DNA of 12,123 nt from Baffinella frigidus (Eukaryota > Cryptophyceae > Cryptomonadales > Baffinellaceae), in NCBI GenBank assembly GCA_026770585.1, contig MU646858.1, forward strand, positions 96,047 through 108,169. Direction: 5' to 3'. The position numbers and the translations under genes were made by a program. Below are positions 1 through 6,333 of the stretch, piece after piece; position 1 is the first letter of the stretch; each line of letters begins with the position of its first letter. The notes beneath the pieces are model-generated. The model searched no databases. It was not told the origin of the DNA and saw only the letters and a program-made list of their open reading frames with translations.

Positions 1-702
1 AGCGTCCCGCCCATGCCTCGACTTGCTGGAAGCTGCGGGTGAGAAGGACGCTGCCACCACGCTAGCCTTCCCCACCCCCGCCTCCTGCAGCGGCACCTTC
101 TTCCCCTGTTCCACCCCCGCCGCGCCATCCTTCCTGCCCCCTGCGCCCGCGGCAGCCACACTCGCTCCCCCTCCCACAGCCTGGCCCGCAGCAGCGCCCC
201 CCCCCCTCCCCCCGCCTCCCCCCACGGCGCCGTTTCTCTGACCCTCCACGCGCGGGAGGGGGGGGGGCGAGGCGAGAGGAGAGGGCGCGGCGTTGCGAAC
301 GTCAGGAGGATCGTTGCGAACGTCCTCCTCGCTCACAGTCACCACCAACCAGCAGCTCTCGCAGTACCCAGCCTCAGGGCTGCCCTCGTCCAGCGAGAGC
401 AGATGCCCGTCTGAGGACACCAGCGGCCCGTGCCGCCCGCATAGCACACACGCGCGCGGCGGTGCCGGGGGGCCTGCCGGCGCCACGCTCGGCGCGGGTG
501 GCGCGCTCGCGTGCGCGTCGGCCAGCGCAAGCTCCTCGAGCCGGATCCGAGCTTGCTGCTCCGCGTGCGCGCGCTGCGTGGCCGTGGCCGCCGCCGCCCG
601 CTCTCGCTCGCTCTCCCCCTCGCGCGTGCGCTCTCTCTCTGCCGCCATCCTCACGTCCGCCGTGGCCAGCTTCTCCGCGGCTTTTCGCGCCTTCTCCTCC
701 TC
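1..702 (-). CDS. Coiled-coil plus CxxC..CxxC protein, two 3'-side exons, running off the window edge
   Basis: Two exons are read on the minus strand. The first (702 to 337, 122 codons) follows an acceptor ACCAG and opens EEEKARKAAEKLATADVRMA. It continues as a highly charged Arg/Glu/Ala helix likely to form a coiled coil, then an Ala/Pro linker, then a cysteine cluster: CVLC, 25 residues, CESC, with GHLLSLDEG between. The four cysteines suggest a small zinc-binding fold (inference). The frame next meets GTGAGC, a good donor. Removing 336-238 (99 nt, ending GTCAG) joins, in phase 0, a Gly/Ala-rich exon (237 to 1) that stays open to the edge and includes EQGKKVPLQEAGVGK. Without this intron the frame becomes Arg/Trp-rich and implausible. 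The G-runs near 190-210 and 258-268 could hide length errors. The product is not recognised. The exon would be the downstream part of the exon train further right. Confidence 0.5.
238..336 (-). other. Predicted phase-0 intron of the CxxC protein
   Basis: Starts GTGAGC and ends GTCAG on the minus strand, with a C-rich tract inside. It contains a near-tandem duplication of the 13-mer CGTTGCGAACGTC (plus-strand copies near 291-303 and 312-324). Splicing keeps an open, protein-like frame on both sides. Confidence 0.45.
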
Positions 703-1163
703 CTGGTGCAGGGTCAAGCCGTCAGCGCCCCGCGCGCGCGCCCACCACCGCCCCTAACCCGCAACCCTATCCTCCTGCTACATCGCGGGATTGCAGGTGC
801 CGTTGGCTATCATCCCGTCGGCAGTTTCGGGTTCGGGGCTTAGGGTTCGGGGCTTAGGGTTGCGCCACCCCAGTACAATGCGTAGCATGTGCGGCGCTGA
901 CGCTGGTTGTTTGGCAGTAAATTATCAATCTCTTGCGCCACCCTACGCGCGCGCCCGCGTGATGCGTGATGCGCGCCAGGTGGGAAGATACGGGGCTGTC
1001 ACGTCGCATTTCAAGCCCCCCCCCGCGTTGTCTGCTGTTTCGTAGGGCTCACGCCGTCTGGGTGGCTTTCGAAGCGGGCGCTGTCTCATCTCTCCGTGCG
1101 GCAGAGACCCTCGACCCCGCATATTGCAGACCCAAACCTTGAACCGCGCACAGCAAGCGGGCG

Positions 1164-1231
1164 GGGATGGAGCAAGACCAAGGCTTAAGGGCCTACCTAG
1201 GACCTGTATTGAGAGCACTAAAGAAGAAAAG
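1164..1231 (-). repeat. Dispersed repeat, minus-strand copy
   Basis: Read on the minus strand this segment carries TTTCTTCTTTAGTGCTCTC followed by AATACAGGTCCTAGGTAGGC and an AAGCC motif. It is clearly related to two plus-strand copies at about 10490-10550 and 10632-10695, which share CTCTCGATACA, an AGGTC/CGTCC step, a TAGGCC-like step and GTTGAGTGAT. The copy abuts the 3' side of the small coiled-coil exon at 1247-1297. No coding role is apparent. Confidence 0.6.
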
Positions 1232-1246
1232 GAGATAGAGGGAGAC

Positions 1247-1297
1247 CGTGTGTTTCTTCTCGGCGTCCTTTCTGGTTTTCTCGCGCTGCTCCTTTGC
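1247..1297 (-). CDS. Small Lys/Glu-rich exon (AKEQREK type)
   Basis: Follows the acceptor GTGGCAG and reads 17 codons, AKEQREKTRKDAEKKHT, before a GTCTCC donor. The same donor hexamer ends two exons of the gene at 4480-6333. Phase is 0 at both ends, like its neighbours in the exon train, so it could be spliced between the exons at 2023-2109 and 337-702. The composition suggests a continuing coiled coil. A truncated copy of the exon start, preceded by the same intron sequence but with the acceptor AG changed (GGCAAG), lies at about 1573-1610. Function unknown. Confidence 0.45.
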
Positions 1298-1572
1298 CTG
1301 CCACCCCGACTTACGTCATGCACCGCCCCCCCCCTCTGACCCTCACTCAACCCTACCCTCCTGCTACATCGTGGGATTGCACCCTCACTCACGTCATGCA
1401 CCGCACCCCCCCCCTAACCCTCAACCCTTTTTGATAGAGACAGAAACGTCCCTTGAGCCATTGGATTAGGAGAAAGCTAAAGTCGGGGGTCAAGAACTAT
1501 CCTCCTGCTACAGCGCGGGATTGCAGGTACCGTTGGATACCATCTCTTCGGTGGTTGAGGGTTTGGGACATA

Positions 1573-1612
1573 GCGCTGCTCCTTTGCTTGCCACCCTGAC
1601 TCACGTCATGCA
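1573..1612 (-). pseudogene. Truncated copy of the AKEQREK exon
   Basis: On the minus strand CAAAGGAGCAGCGC matches the start of the exon at 1247-1297, as does the upstream ATGACGTnAGTC..GGGTGGCA sequence. After GCAGCGC the homology stops and telomere-like CCCAAACCC follows. The exon end is missing. Confidence 0.55.
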
Positions 1613-1852
1613 CCGGGTCCCCCCTGACCCTCAACCCCATCCTCCTGCTACAGCGCGGGATTGCACCCTGACTTACGTCATGCACTGGAAGGAAGCATGG
1701 CCTCTATGCAGAACCAGTTCCAGAGTCCGCCTATGTTGGGAGCTCGAAGAACCTCAAGGACCTAAAGGCCCCCCTTAACCCTCAACCCTATCCTCCTGCT
1801 ACAGCGCGGGATTGCAGGTACCGTCGGCGTCCCGTCGGTGGTTTAGGATTTC

Positions 1853-2020
1853 GGGGTTGCCGTCGGTGGTTTAGGGTTTCCATCCCGTCGGTGATTGAGG
1901 GTTTCGGGGTTATGGTGTCGTGTTTCGGGGTGAGGGTTTCCGCTTTCGGGGTTGGGGTTTCGTGTTTCGGGGTTAGGATCTCGTTTTTCGGGGCTAGGCT
2001 TTCGGGTTTCGGGGTTAGGC
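1853..2020 (-). repeat. Degenerate telomere-like tract (TTTCGGGGTTAGG type)
   Basis: Plus-strand G-rich repeats built on TTTCGGGGTTAGG with many substitutions. The tract directly follows, in transcript orientation, the exon at 2023-2109, so it would form the 5' part of an intron. Its reverse reading gives Pro-Asn-Pro-Glu-Thr repeats, which I regard as an artefact. Confidence 0.65.
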
Positions 2021-2022
2021 AC

Positions 2023-2109
2023 CTGGAGCTCCGTGAAGCGCTTCTCTCGAGCAATCTCGCGCGCCTGCTTCTCATCCTCCGCCATCTTCCGCACGCGTGC
2101 CTCCTCCTC
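2023..2109 (-). CDS. Charged coiled-coil exon (EEEARVRKMAEDE type)
   Basis: Acceptor AACGCAG, then 29 codons beginning EEEARVRKMAEDEKQAREIA and ending FTELQ, then CAG followed by GTGCCT. Phase is 0 at both ends. The exon is strongly helical and charged, typical of a long coiled coil. It is flanked on both sides by telomere-like repeats: TGTAGGG-type upstream of the acceptor and TTTCGGGG-type after the donor. A second, truncated copy of the same exon start lies at 2199-2236. Product unknown; the exon most probably belongs to the same protein as the other K/E-rich exons in 1-4307. Confidence 0.55.
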
Positions 2110-2131
2110 CTGCGTTCCGGGGTTTGGGCTG

Positions 2132-2198
2132 AGGGTGTAGGGTGTAGGGTGTAGGGTGTAGGGTGTAGGGTGTAGGGTGCAGGGTGTAGGGTTTAGGA
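2132..2198. repeat. Variant telomere-type array (TGTAGGG)n
   Basis: Eight heptamers (seven TGTAGGG, one TGCAGGG) run without interruption from 2136, then pass into TTTAGG. The G-rich strand is the plus strand. The array separates the intact exon at 2023-2109 from its truncated copy and starts exactly where that copy loses homology. Confidence 0.9.
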
Positions 2199-2236
2199 TC
2201 ATCCGCCGCCATCTTCCGCACGCGTGCTTCCTCATC
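2199..2236 (-). pseudogene. Truncated duplicate of the EEEARVRKM exon
   Basis: The same acceptor context (CCCCGGAACGCAG) is followed by DEEARVRKMA-coding sequence, nearly identical to the exon at 2023-2109. After GCGGATGA the sequence changes abruptly to telomere-like CCTAAACCCTACACCC. Either a decayed copy or an exon edge joined to telomere-like DNA. Confidence 0.65.
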
Positions 2237-2245
2237 CTGCGTTCC

Positions 2246-2311
2246 GGGGTTAGGGATTAGGGTTTAGGGTTTAGGGTTTAGGGTTGAGGGTGTAGAGTTA
2301 AGGGTTTAGGA
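2246..2311. repeat. Interstitial TTTAGGG tract
   Basis: Several TTTAGGG units with TTAGGGA, TTGAGGG and TGTAGAG variants, G-rich strand on plus. It lies just upstream, in minus-strand sense, of the truncated exon copy and its acceptor. Confidence 0.85.
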
Positions 2312-2590
2312 TGCAGCGCTAGTTCCAAGCCAAGGCCCCACGCTGCTGGGATGGTGCCCATGGACCCCTACAAAGAGGCCTGCTGTAGGAAGATGCCTGC
2401 TGTAGGCTCCAACGGCGCGCGAAGCCTAGTGCACTGCCAGGCCGGAGATTTTGTAAAAGTCTCTTCACCCACAAAATCTGTCAACTTAGAAACGAGGTAC
2501 CCAGATTGGGTACTTCGAAAATCGGTCTTCGCCTTGAGTTGACTAATACAAAACTCCGCCCTGACAGTGTAGTGAATCAAGACGTGGGGG
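2312..2590. other. Unassigned stretch with nested inverted repeats
   Basis: No convincing coding sequence. A 7-bp perfect hairpin (GTACCCA..TGGGTAC, 2497-2513) is nested inside inverted GTCAACT (2480-2486) and AGTTGAC (2535-2541). The AAATCnGTCAACTT string near 2474-2487 recurs around 9747-9760. Confidence 0.4.
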
Positions 2591-2663
2591 TGGCTGGGGG
2601 TGGAGTCTACCCCGCACCGTGACAGGGGTGTGGAGGGGGGGGGACACTTTTTTGCGCTCATGT

Positions 2664-2733
2664 CTCCTGAACCAAACCCTCGAGGACTTGCCGGGAGGTA
2701 GTGGACAGTGTCCTCGAGGCAATGGTTCAGGAG
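2664..2733. repeat. Imperfect inverted repeat, 24-bp arms
   Basis: CTCCTGAACC..CCTCGAGGAC (2664-2687) pairs with its complement at 2710-2733 with about four mismatches around a 22-nt loop. It could be a small foldback element or a structured intron segment. Confidence 0.7.
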
Positions 2734-2748
2734 GTCGGGCGGGGGCAC

Positions 2749-2787
2749 CTTTTTGCGTTCCTGTTGAAGCACCTTGTCATTCTTGAC
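2749..2787 (-). CDS. Short copy of the ERKK exon (VKNDKVLQQERKK)
   Basis: Acceptor GTCGCAG, 13 codons, then a GTGCCC donor, phase 0 at both ends. It parallels the C-terminal half of the exon at 2868-2933 (AKKDKALLQERKK). It is immediately preceded by a perfect 8-bp hairpin (2794-2817) that also occurs upstream of another exon copy. Could be a used exon or a decayed duplicate. Confidence 0.4.
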
Positions 2788-2867
2788 CTGCGACCCTACG
2801 GTAGCAAACCCGTAGGGACCTAGGAGTCTACCCTGCATCGTGACAGGGGTGGAGAGGGGGGGGGGAC

Positions 2868-2933
2868 CTTTTTGCGTTCCTGGAGGAGCGCCTTGTCCTT
2901 CTTGGCCTGCTCGGACCCCTTCTGCTGCTTCTC
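2868..2933 (-). CDS. Lys/Gln-rich coiled-coil exon (EKQQKGSEQAKKDK)
   Basis: Minus-strand frame of 22 codons reading EKQQKGSEQAKKDKALLQ then ERKK, before a GTCCCC donor. The acceptor I chose is TTGAAG, right after a (CCCCAAA)n tract on the sense strand; an acceptor slightly upstream cannot be excluded. Phase is 0 at both ends. Composition is that of a long charged helix. Partial duplicates of its 3' end lie at 2749-2787 and near 2648-2659. Product unknown. Confidence 0.5.
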
Positions 2934-2945
2934 CTTCAATTGTGG

Positions 2946-3086
2946 TTTGGGGTTTGGGGTTTGGGGTTTGGGGTTTGGGGTTTGGGGTTTTAGGGATTAG
3001 GGTTTAGGGTTTAGGGTTCAGGGTTTAGGGTTCAGGGTTTAGGGTTTGGGGTTGAGGGTTCAGGGTTTAGGGTTTAGGGTTTAGGG
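2946..3086. repeat. Interstitial telomere-type array, TTTGGGG then TTTAGGG
   Basis: Six perfect TTTGGGG units (2946-2987) switch to TTTAGGG with TTCAGGG, TTGAGGG and TTTGGGG variants up to about 3086. G-rich strand on plus. In transcript sense it ends about 12 nt before the acceptor of the exon at 2868-2933. Confidence 0.9.
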
Positions 3087-3760
3087 GTCCGGGTTGAGTC
3101 TGTGAGGTTTCCTGTATCGAGGAGTTTTCCGACGAGTCCCGGGTTTGTAACCACAGACAGTCGATACACAACCCTTTCCCTCTGTGTCGTACGTGCGTTG
3201 CGCGCGCTTCCGATGTATCTACTTGCGCTGCCAGCAAATGCCTCCGCGGATGCGTCCTCGAGACCCCCACCCGCGCACTGTCCCAGGCTTGTGATCACAG
3301 GCAGTGGACTGTCGACACATAACCCTGTGCCATACCGTGCGTCCCAGGCGTGTGCCCACAGGCAGAGGACTGTCGACACATAACCACACAGAGGACTACG
3401 AAGGAATTACCCTTGTACCGTGTGCCATACGTGCGTCCCGCGCGATTCCGATGTACCCACTGCGCCTTCTGAAAAACGTAAGAATGTCTCGGCGGATACG
3501 TCCGCGAGACCCTCTCCAGGCCCCCACCCGGTCTAGGGGTCCGGGTTCAGTGTTGGGGGTTCCCTGTAGTCGAGGAGGTTCCCGAAAAGTCTCGGAGGTG
3601 TGGCCACAGGCTGTGGACTGCCCGAATCATGGTTTGTCCCGCGCGATTCCGATGAATCTACTGCGCAGCTGTCTGGAAAACGTGGGAATGGACCCTACAC
3701 CCTAAAGCCGAAATCCTAAACCCTCGGCGGATGCATCCTCGAGACCCCCTCGAGACCCCT
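3087..3760. repeat. Degenerate tandem satellite, three units of roughly 200-240 bp
   Basis: Landmarks recur in order: GGGTCCGGGTT (3087, 3537), an ACAGnCnGTnGACTG-like block (near 3155, 3298, 3360, 3605), CGCGCnnTTCCGATG (near 3207, 3439, 3637), and CGGATnCnTCCnCGAGACCCC (near 3247, 3494, 3727). The units are diverged but collinear. No plausible gene is seen in the stretch. Confidence 0.65.
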
Positions 3761-3900
3761 CCACCTCGAGACCCTCCCGAAACCCCCACTAATGTCCTCG
3801 AGACCCCCTCGGGACCCCCACTAATGTTCTCGAGACCCCCTCGAGACCTCCACTAATGTCCCCTTGACCCTCTCGAGTCCTCGAGACCCCCTCCAGACCT
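3730..3900. repeat. CTCGAGACCCCC minisatellite
   Basis: Short repeats of CTCGAGACCCCCTCGAG, several ending CCACTAATGT at about 32-bp spacing (endings near 3794, 3826, 3858). It is contiguous with the third unit of the preceding satellite and seems to be an expansion of that unit's end. Confidence 0.75.
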
Positions 3901-3968
3901 CCAGCCGCGCACTCTGCACGAGAGGGTGCTGTGGTCCAGTGCGAGGGGGGGGGGGGGGGGGCGTGTAC

Positions 3969-4007
3969 CTTCTTCTCCTTCTCCGCCTTGCCCTCCTTAG
4001 CGATCGG
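3969..4007 (-). CDS. Copy 3 of the KAEKEKK exon (PIAKEGKAEKEKK)
   Basis: Acceptor ACCACAG, 13 codons, then the donor GTACAC followed directly by a run of 17 C on the sense strand (G-run 3945-3961 on plus). Phase 0 at both ends. Eleven of the 13 residues (AKEGKAEKEKK) repeat the exon at 4263-4307. The copies show tandem exon duplication that keeps the frame. Confidence 0.45.
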
Positions 4008-4119
4008 CTGTGGTCCAGTTCTAGGGTCGAAAGGGAACACGATTCAAAAAGGTGAGAGGGATTGTGTGTGGGGGTGAGGTGAGATCAGCCAGACACCAAA
4101 GATGAAAGGGGGCTCGAAC

Positions 4120-4143
4120 CTTCTTCTCCTTCTCCGCCTTATC
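4120..4143 (-). pseudogene. Copy 2 of the KAEKEKK exon, shortened
   Basis: Encodes DKAEKEKK before a GTTCGA donor. Upstream homology is replaced by a hairpin module (4163-4186) and TTCCTACGG. An AG that would leave AEKEKK lies inside GATAAG. It may be a remnant rather than a used exon. Confidence 0.45.
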
Positions 4144-4162
4144 CGTAGGAACCCCACTATGC

Positions 4163-4186
4163 CCCTACGGGTTGCCTACCGTAGGG
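4163..4186. repeat. 24-nt hairpin shared by two introns
   Basis: CCCTACGG and CCGTAGGG form a perfect 8-bp stem with an 8-nt loop. The same element, in inverted orientation with one loop difference plus a swap, lies at 2794-2817. Both copies sit just upstream, in minus-strand sense, of duplicated K/E-rich exons. Confidence 0.7.
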
Positions 4187-4262
4187 TCGTAGGTCTTATC
4201 GCTTAAGGGTTGTTCAAAAATCCCTTCGAAGTCCGCTGTGCAGGGAGGGGGGGGGCGTGAAC

Positions 4263-4307
4263 CTTCTTCTCCTTCTCCGCCTTGCCTTCCTTAGCCGTTT
4301 CCTCCTC
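4263..4307 (-). CDS. K/E-rich coiled-coil exon (EEETAKEGKAEKEKK)
   Basis: Acceptor CGGGTGCAG, 15 codons, donor GTTCAC, phase 0 at both ends. This is the most complete of three copies (others at 3969-4007 and 4120-4143). It is the most upstream member of the exon train that runs to the left edge. I found no ATG between it and the stop of the upstream gene at 4480, so the start of the coiled-coil protein is unknown. One possibility is alternative splicing from exon 4 of that gene (also phase 0); another is that the train is a set of relics. Confidence 0.45.
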
Positions 4308-4367
4308 CTGCACCCGCGAATCCCACGACCGTTAACTGAACCGCACAGCACCCGCGATTCCCAGGAC

Positions 4368-4487
4368 TGTGAACTGAGCCAAACAACCTCTAGCAACGGT
4401 TAACTGAGCCGAACAACCTCTAGCAACTGTCAGCTGAGCCGAACAACGTCTCGCAACTGTTAACTCAGCCGAACAGCTTCTAGCAAC
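4368..4487. repeat. Four tandem 30-bp units overlapping a gene end
   Basis: Units start at 4368, 4398, 4428 and 4458, each close to TGTTAACTGAGCCGAACAAC plus CTCTAGCAAC. Further degenerate material with a CACCCGCGAnTCCCA(C/G)GAC module, twice, occupies 4311-4367. The rightmost unit contains the stop codon of the minus-strand gene ending at 4480, so that stop lies in repeat DNA. Confidence 0.9.
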
Positions 4488-6333
4488 TGCCAATGATCGT
4501 CATCTTCTCGATATGCGAGGCATCGATCATGTCGTTCTCCGCCATGAGGAGCTGCAGCTGCAGCCGGTTCGTGAGGTATCTGCCACGGAGCGGGGGGGTT
4601 AGGCGGGGGGGTGCTGGGGTTTGGGGGTTGGGGTTTGAGGTTTGGGGGTGCGGTGCGGTGCCACGATGCTTGCGGAACGGTGTTGCGTGTTGGAATCTGA
4701 GGTGCGACTCCGCAGTGTTGGAGAACCGCTGGGTTGGGGGAACGCGCACTCTGCTGACATGCGTAAGGTTTGTGGCAACGGGGGCTCAGGAGGCTCACTC
4801 GACGTCCTCTTCGTTGCCATCCAGATCCAGCAGCCGTTCCAACTTCATTTCCTGGTCGGTGTCCATCGCGGCAAAGAACACCTGCGGCAAGTGAAGGGCC
4901 CGCGTCAACACCCTGCAAGCTTTGTGAGCCTCTCACGACGTTTGGCGTATCCTGGGATGTTTCTGGTGCAAAGCCTGCCCGGTTTGGTTGCCAACCTGCA
5001 AATAATTCCTCCCGACGGTTGGCAACCGTCGCGGGGACTCTGGGCTGCATCCTGATGTTCGACAACGAGATGCCTAGCTGGTCCTGCCCTTGGGGCGCCG
5101 CTGCTAGCGACTGTCGACCCCTTTCTCCTCCCGAAACCTCGTTGCCACAACTCTTGACTAATCCTGCAGGTTTTGTACCAGGACGATAACTAAACCGGGC
5201 ATGCATTGTACCAGGAAAACATCAGATAAGTCAGTAGTGGTATGGCGAGAAGGCATGCGAGGTGCGGCAGAGGGAGACCTTGTCGTCGGTGGGCCGTCCT
5301 CCCGCCCTCTCCAACCTATTCGTTGCCACATGGACCAGCAGCTGCGCCCTCTCGGGGAGCATGGCCGCCGCCCGCAGCAGCGTCGCGCACTTCTCCATCG
5401 CGTACACCTGTTGGAGGGGACACGGTCAGGAGGAGGAGGAGGGTTCAGCGCTCGAGGTTGCGAAGCTTCCGAATCAGTGTCGAGGAACACTTCCCGGGTT
5501 AGAGTGATGCTGGCCGGATTCTTGGAGAGGGGTTGGGAGCAAAATAAGGCGCTCGGATGTGCTGTGGGGAGAGGACCAGCAGCAGAAACACCAAGAACAA
5601 GCGCGATAGCCGCGCACGCTACGACAGCACAAAGAGCGTGGTGCGACAACTTCATCTGGCACAGCAACGCATGCTTCGCCAAAACTAAATCCCTGGCACA
5701 GCCAGCGCCGGGGAATTCCTGGTGGCCGCCTCCTACACCAGGTTTTTGATGAGCTTCGATGCGTTGGAGGGGGGCGGGGCGTGGTGGACCCAGCACGGCT
5801 GGAGATTGACGGCCGTGGTGCAGAGGTCATCGATCTCCTGCGAGAGCTTCGAACCTCTCTTCTTCTCGTTATCAGCGACGCCTTCCAGCAAGGAGAGGCG
5901 CACCATGACGAGCTCCGTCTTGAAGGCGTCAGGCACCTGGGCGGATGGCACGTCACTTCGTGTTTGTGGAGGGCGGCGGGCTTGGGGAACGGTGGGGCTT
6001 GGGCAGGCGGAGACCTCTTTCAAAAGCGCCTTGAACTTCTCTGCTGACTTGGGGATTTTGCTGCACTTGGTGAATTCCTTGCGGGTCTGCGGACGGGGGC
6101 ACACGTCAACTCCCTGCCGCGTCAGATATGGAGAGGCTATGTGGAAAATGCTGAACAGCCAGGATGCGGGCTATTGGGATGCAATTTATGTCGGGCCGCC
6201 CCAAGGTTTGAGCAAAGTGCGGCGAGCACACCTCCCTGGCCCTCTCGAGAATAAGCCTCTTCATCCTCTCCAGTTCGCTGCCTCCGCCCCCCCCCTGCTT
6301 GGACGCGTCCTTCTTGCCAGCCTTAGCAGGCAT
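4480..6333 (-). CDS. Six-exon gene, unrecognised 227-residue protein
   Basis: Exons on the minus strand: 6333-6232, 6086-6015, 5936-5739, 5407-5279, 4881-4799 and 4579-4480 (102, 72, 198, 129, 83, 100 nt). All joins keep frame (phases 0,0,0,0,2) and total 228 codons including TAG. Acceptors are strong (GTCCGCAG, CGCCCAG, CCAACAG, GCCGCAG, GTGGCAG); donors are GTGTGC, GTCTCC, GTGTAG, GTCTCC, GTGAGC. The start is the ATG giving MPAKAGKKDASKQ, a basic N-terminus, then a Gly run and an amphipathic SELERMKRLILERARE. Later segments include FKALLKE, VYAMEKCATLLRAAAMLPE, MDTDQEMKLERLLDLDG and YLTNRLQLQLLMAEND. The protein looks soluble and largely helical; no membrane segment, signal peptide or catalytic motif is visible. 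An upstream GTG in the same frame would add 33 residues. If intron 5 is not removed, TGA at 4797-4795 ends the protein after EEDVE. I cannot name the family. Confidence 0.65.
5014..5030. repeat. 17-bp palindrome in intron 4
   Basis: GACGGTTG and CAACCGTC flank a single central base. A related 11-bp palindrome, GGTTGCCAACC, lies 17 bp away at 4986-4996. They are inside the 397-nt intron 4 of the minus-strand gene, which otherwise shows no coding sequence. Confidence 0.7.

Larger units (their letters stand above)
770..1907 (+). repeat. Interspersed subtelomeric repeat core, five copies
   Basis: A core starting TCCTCCTGCTACA and running through GCGGGATTGCA occurs at about 770, 1357, 1500, 1640 and 1790. 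Copies 1, 3 and 5 continue through GGTACCGT-like sequence to a CGGTGGTT-type end. Copies 2 and 4 break after GGGATTGCA and switch to a second module containing ACGTCATGCA. Most copies are preceded by C-rich telomere-like sequence (CCCTAACCC, CCCTCAACCC) and full-length copies are followed by G-rich telomere-like sequence (GGTTTAGGG, GGTTCGGGG), so the core sits between inverted telomere-like flanks. Extra partial copies of the CGTCGGTGGTT end lie at 1860-1907. Apart from the small exon at 1247-1297, I see no coding sequence in this stretch. Confidence 0.75.
2585..2880. repeat. Tandemly duplicated exon-plus-intron unit
   Basis: Two copies of a module GGAGTCTACCC(C/T)GCA followed by CGTGACAGGGGT and a G-run (from about 2602 and 2824) each lead into an exon end read on the minus strand as ERKK before GT. 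A third ERKK end occurs at 2749. This is a local duplication of one exon end and its downstream intron. Confidence 0.7.

Noticed and set aside
23-241. Pro/Ala-rich plus-strand frame
   Set aside because: It is the shadow of the Gly-rich minus-strand exon; composition reflects C-runs.
1701-1770. Small plus-strand ORF MASMQNQFQSPPMLGARR..
   Set aside because: Only 22 codons, no splice or family evidence, in repeat DNA.
1843-2022. Open frame continuing past the EEEARVRKM exon as Pro-Asn-Pro-Glu-Thr repeats
   Set aside because: The repeats are the translation of a degenerate telomere-like tract; a GT follows the exon and the reading is absent at other exons.
2368-2838. 156-codon minus-strand frame
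   Set aside because: It crosses the 24-bp inverted repeat, the hairpin and the duplicated exon in a different frame from the K/E-rich exon, so it is probably accidental.
4105-4125. tRNA T-arm-like GGTTCGAGCC on the minus strand
   Set aside because: No acceptor stem, anticodon arm or D arm around it; it is the junction of a K/E-rich exon copy with its donor.
4368-4487. CRISPR-like regular 30-bp repeats
   Set aside because: Units are directly contiguous without spacers and the context is eukaryotic with introns.
4795-4797. TGA as the end of the six-exon gene
   Set aside because: It lies within a GTGAGC donor, and the phase fits a further exon with good coding character; kept only as an alternative.
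5158-5796. 212-codon minus-strand frame
   Set aside because: It overlaps exons 3 and 4 of the six-exon gene in a different frame and runs through their introns; the spliced model keeps far more protein-like sequence.
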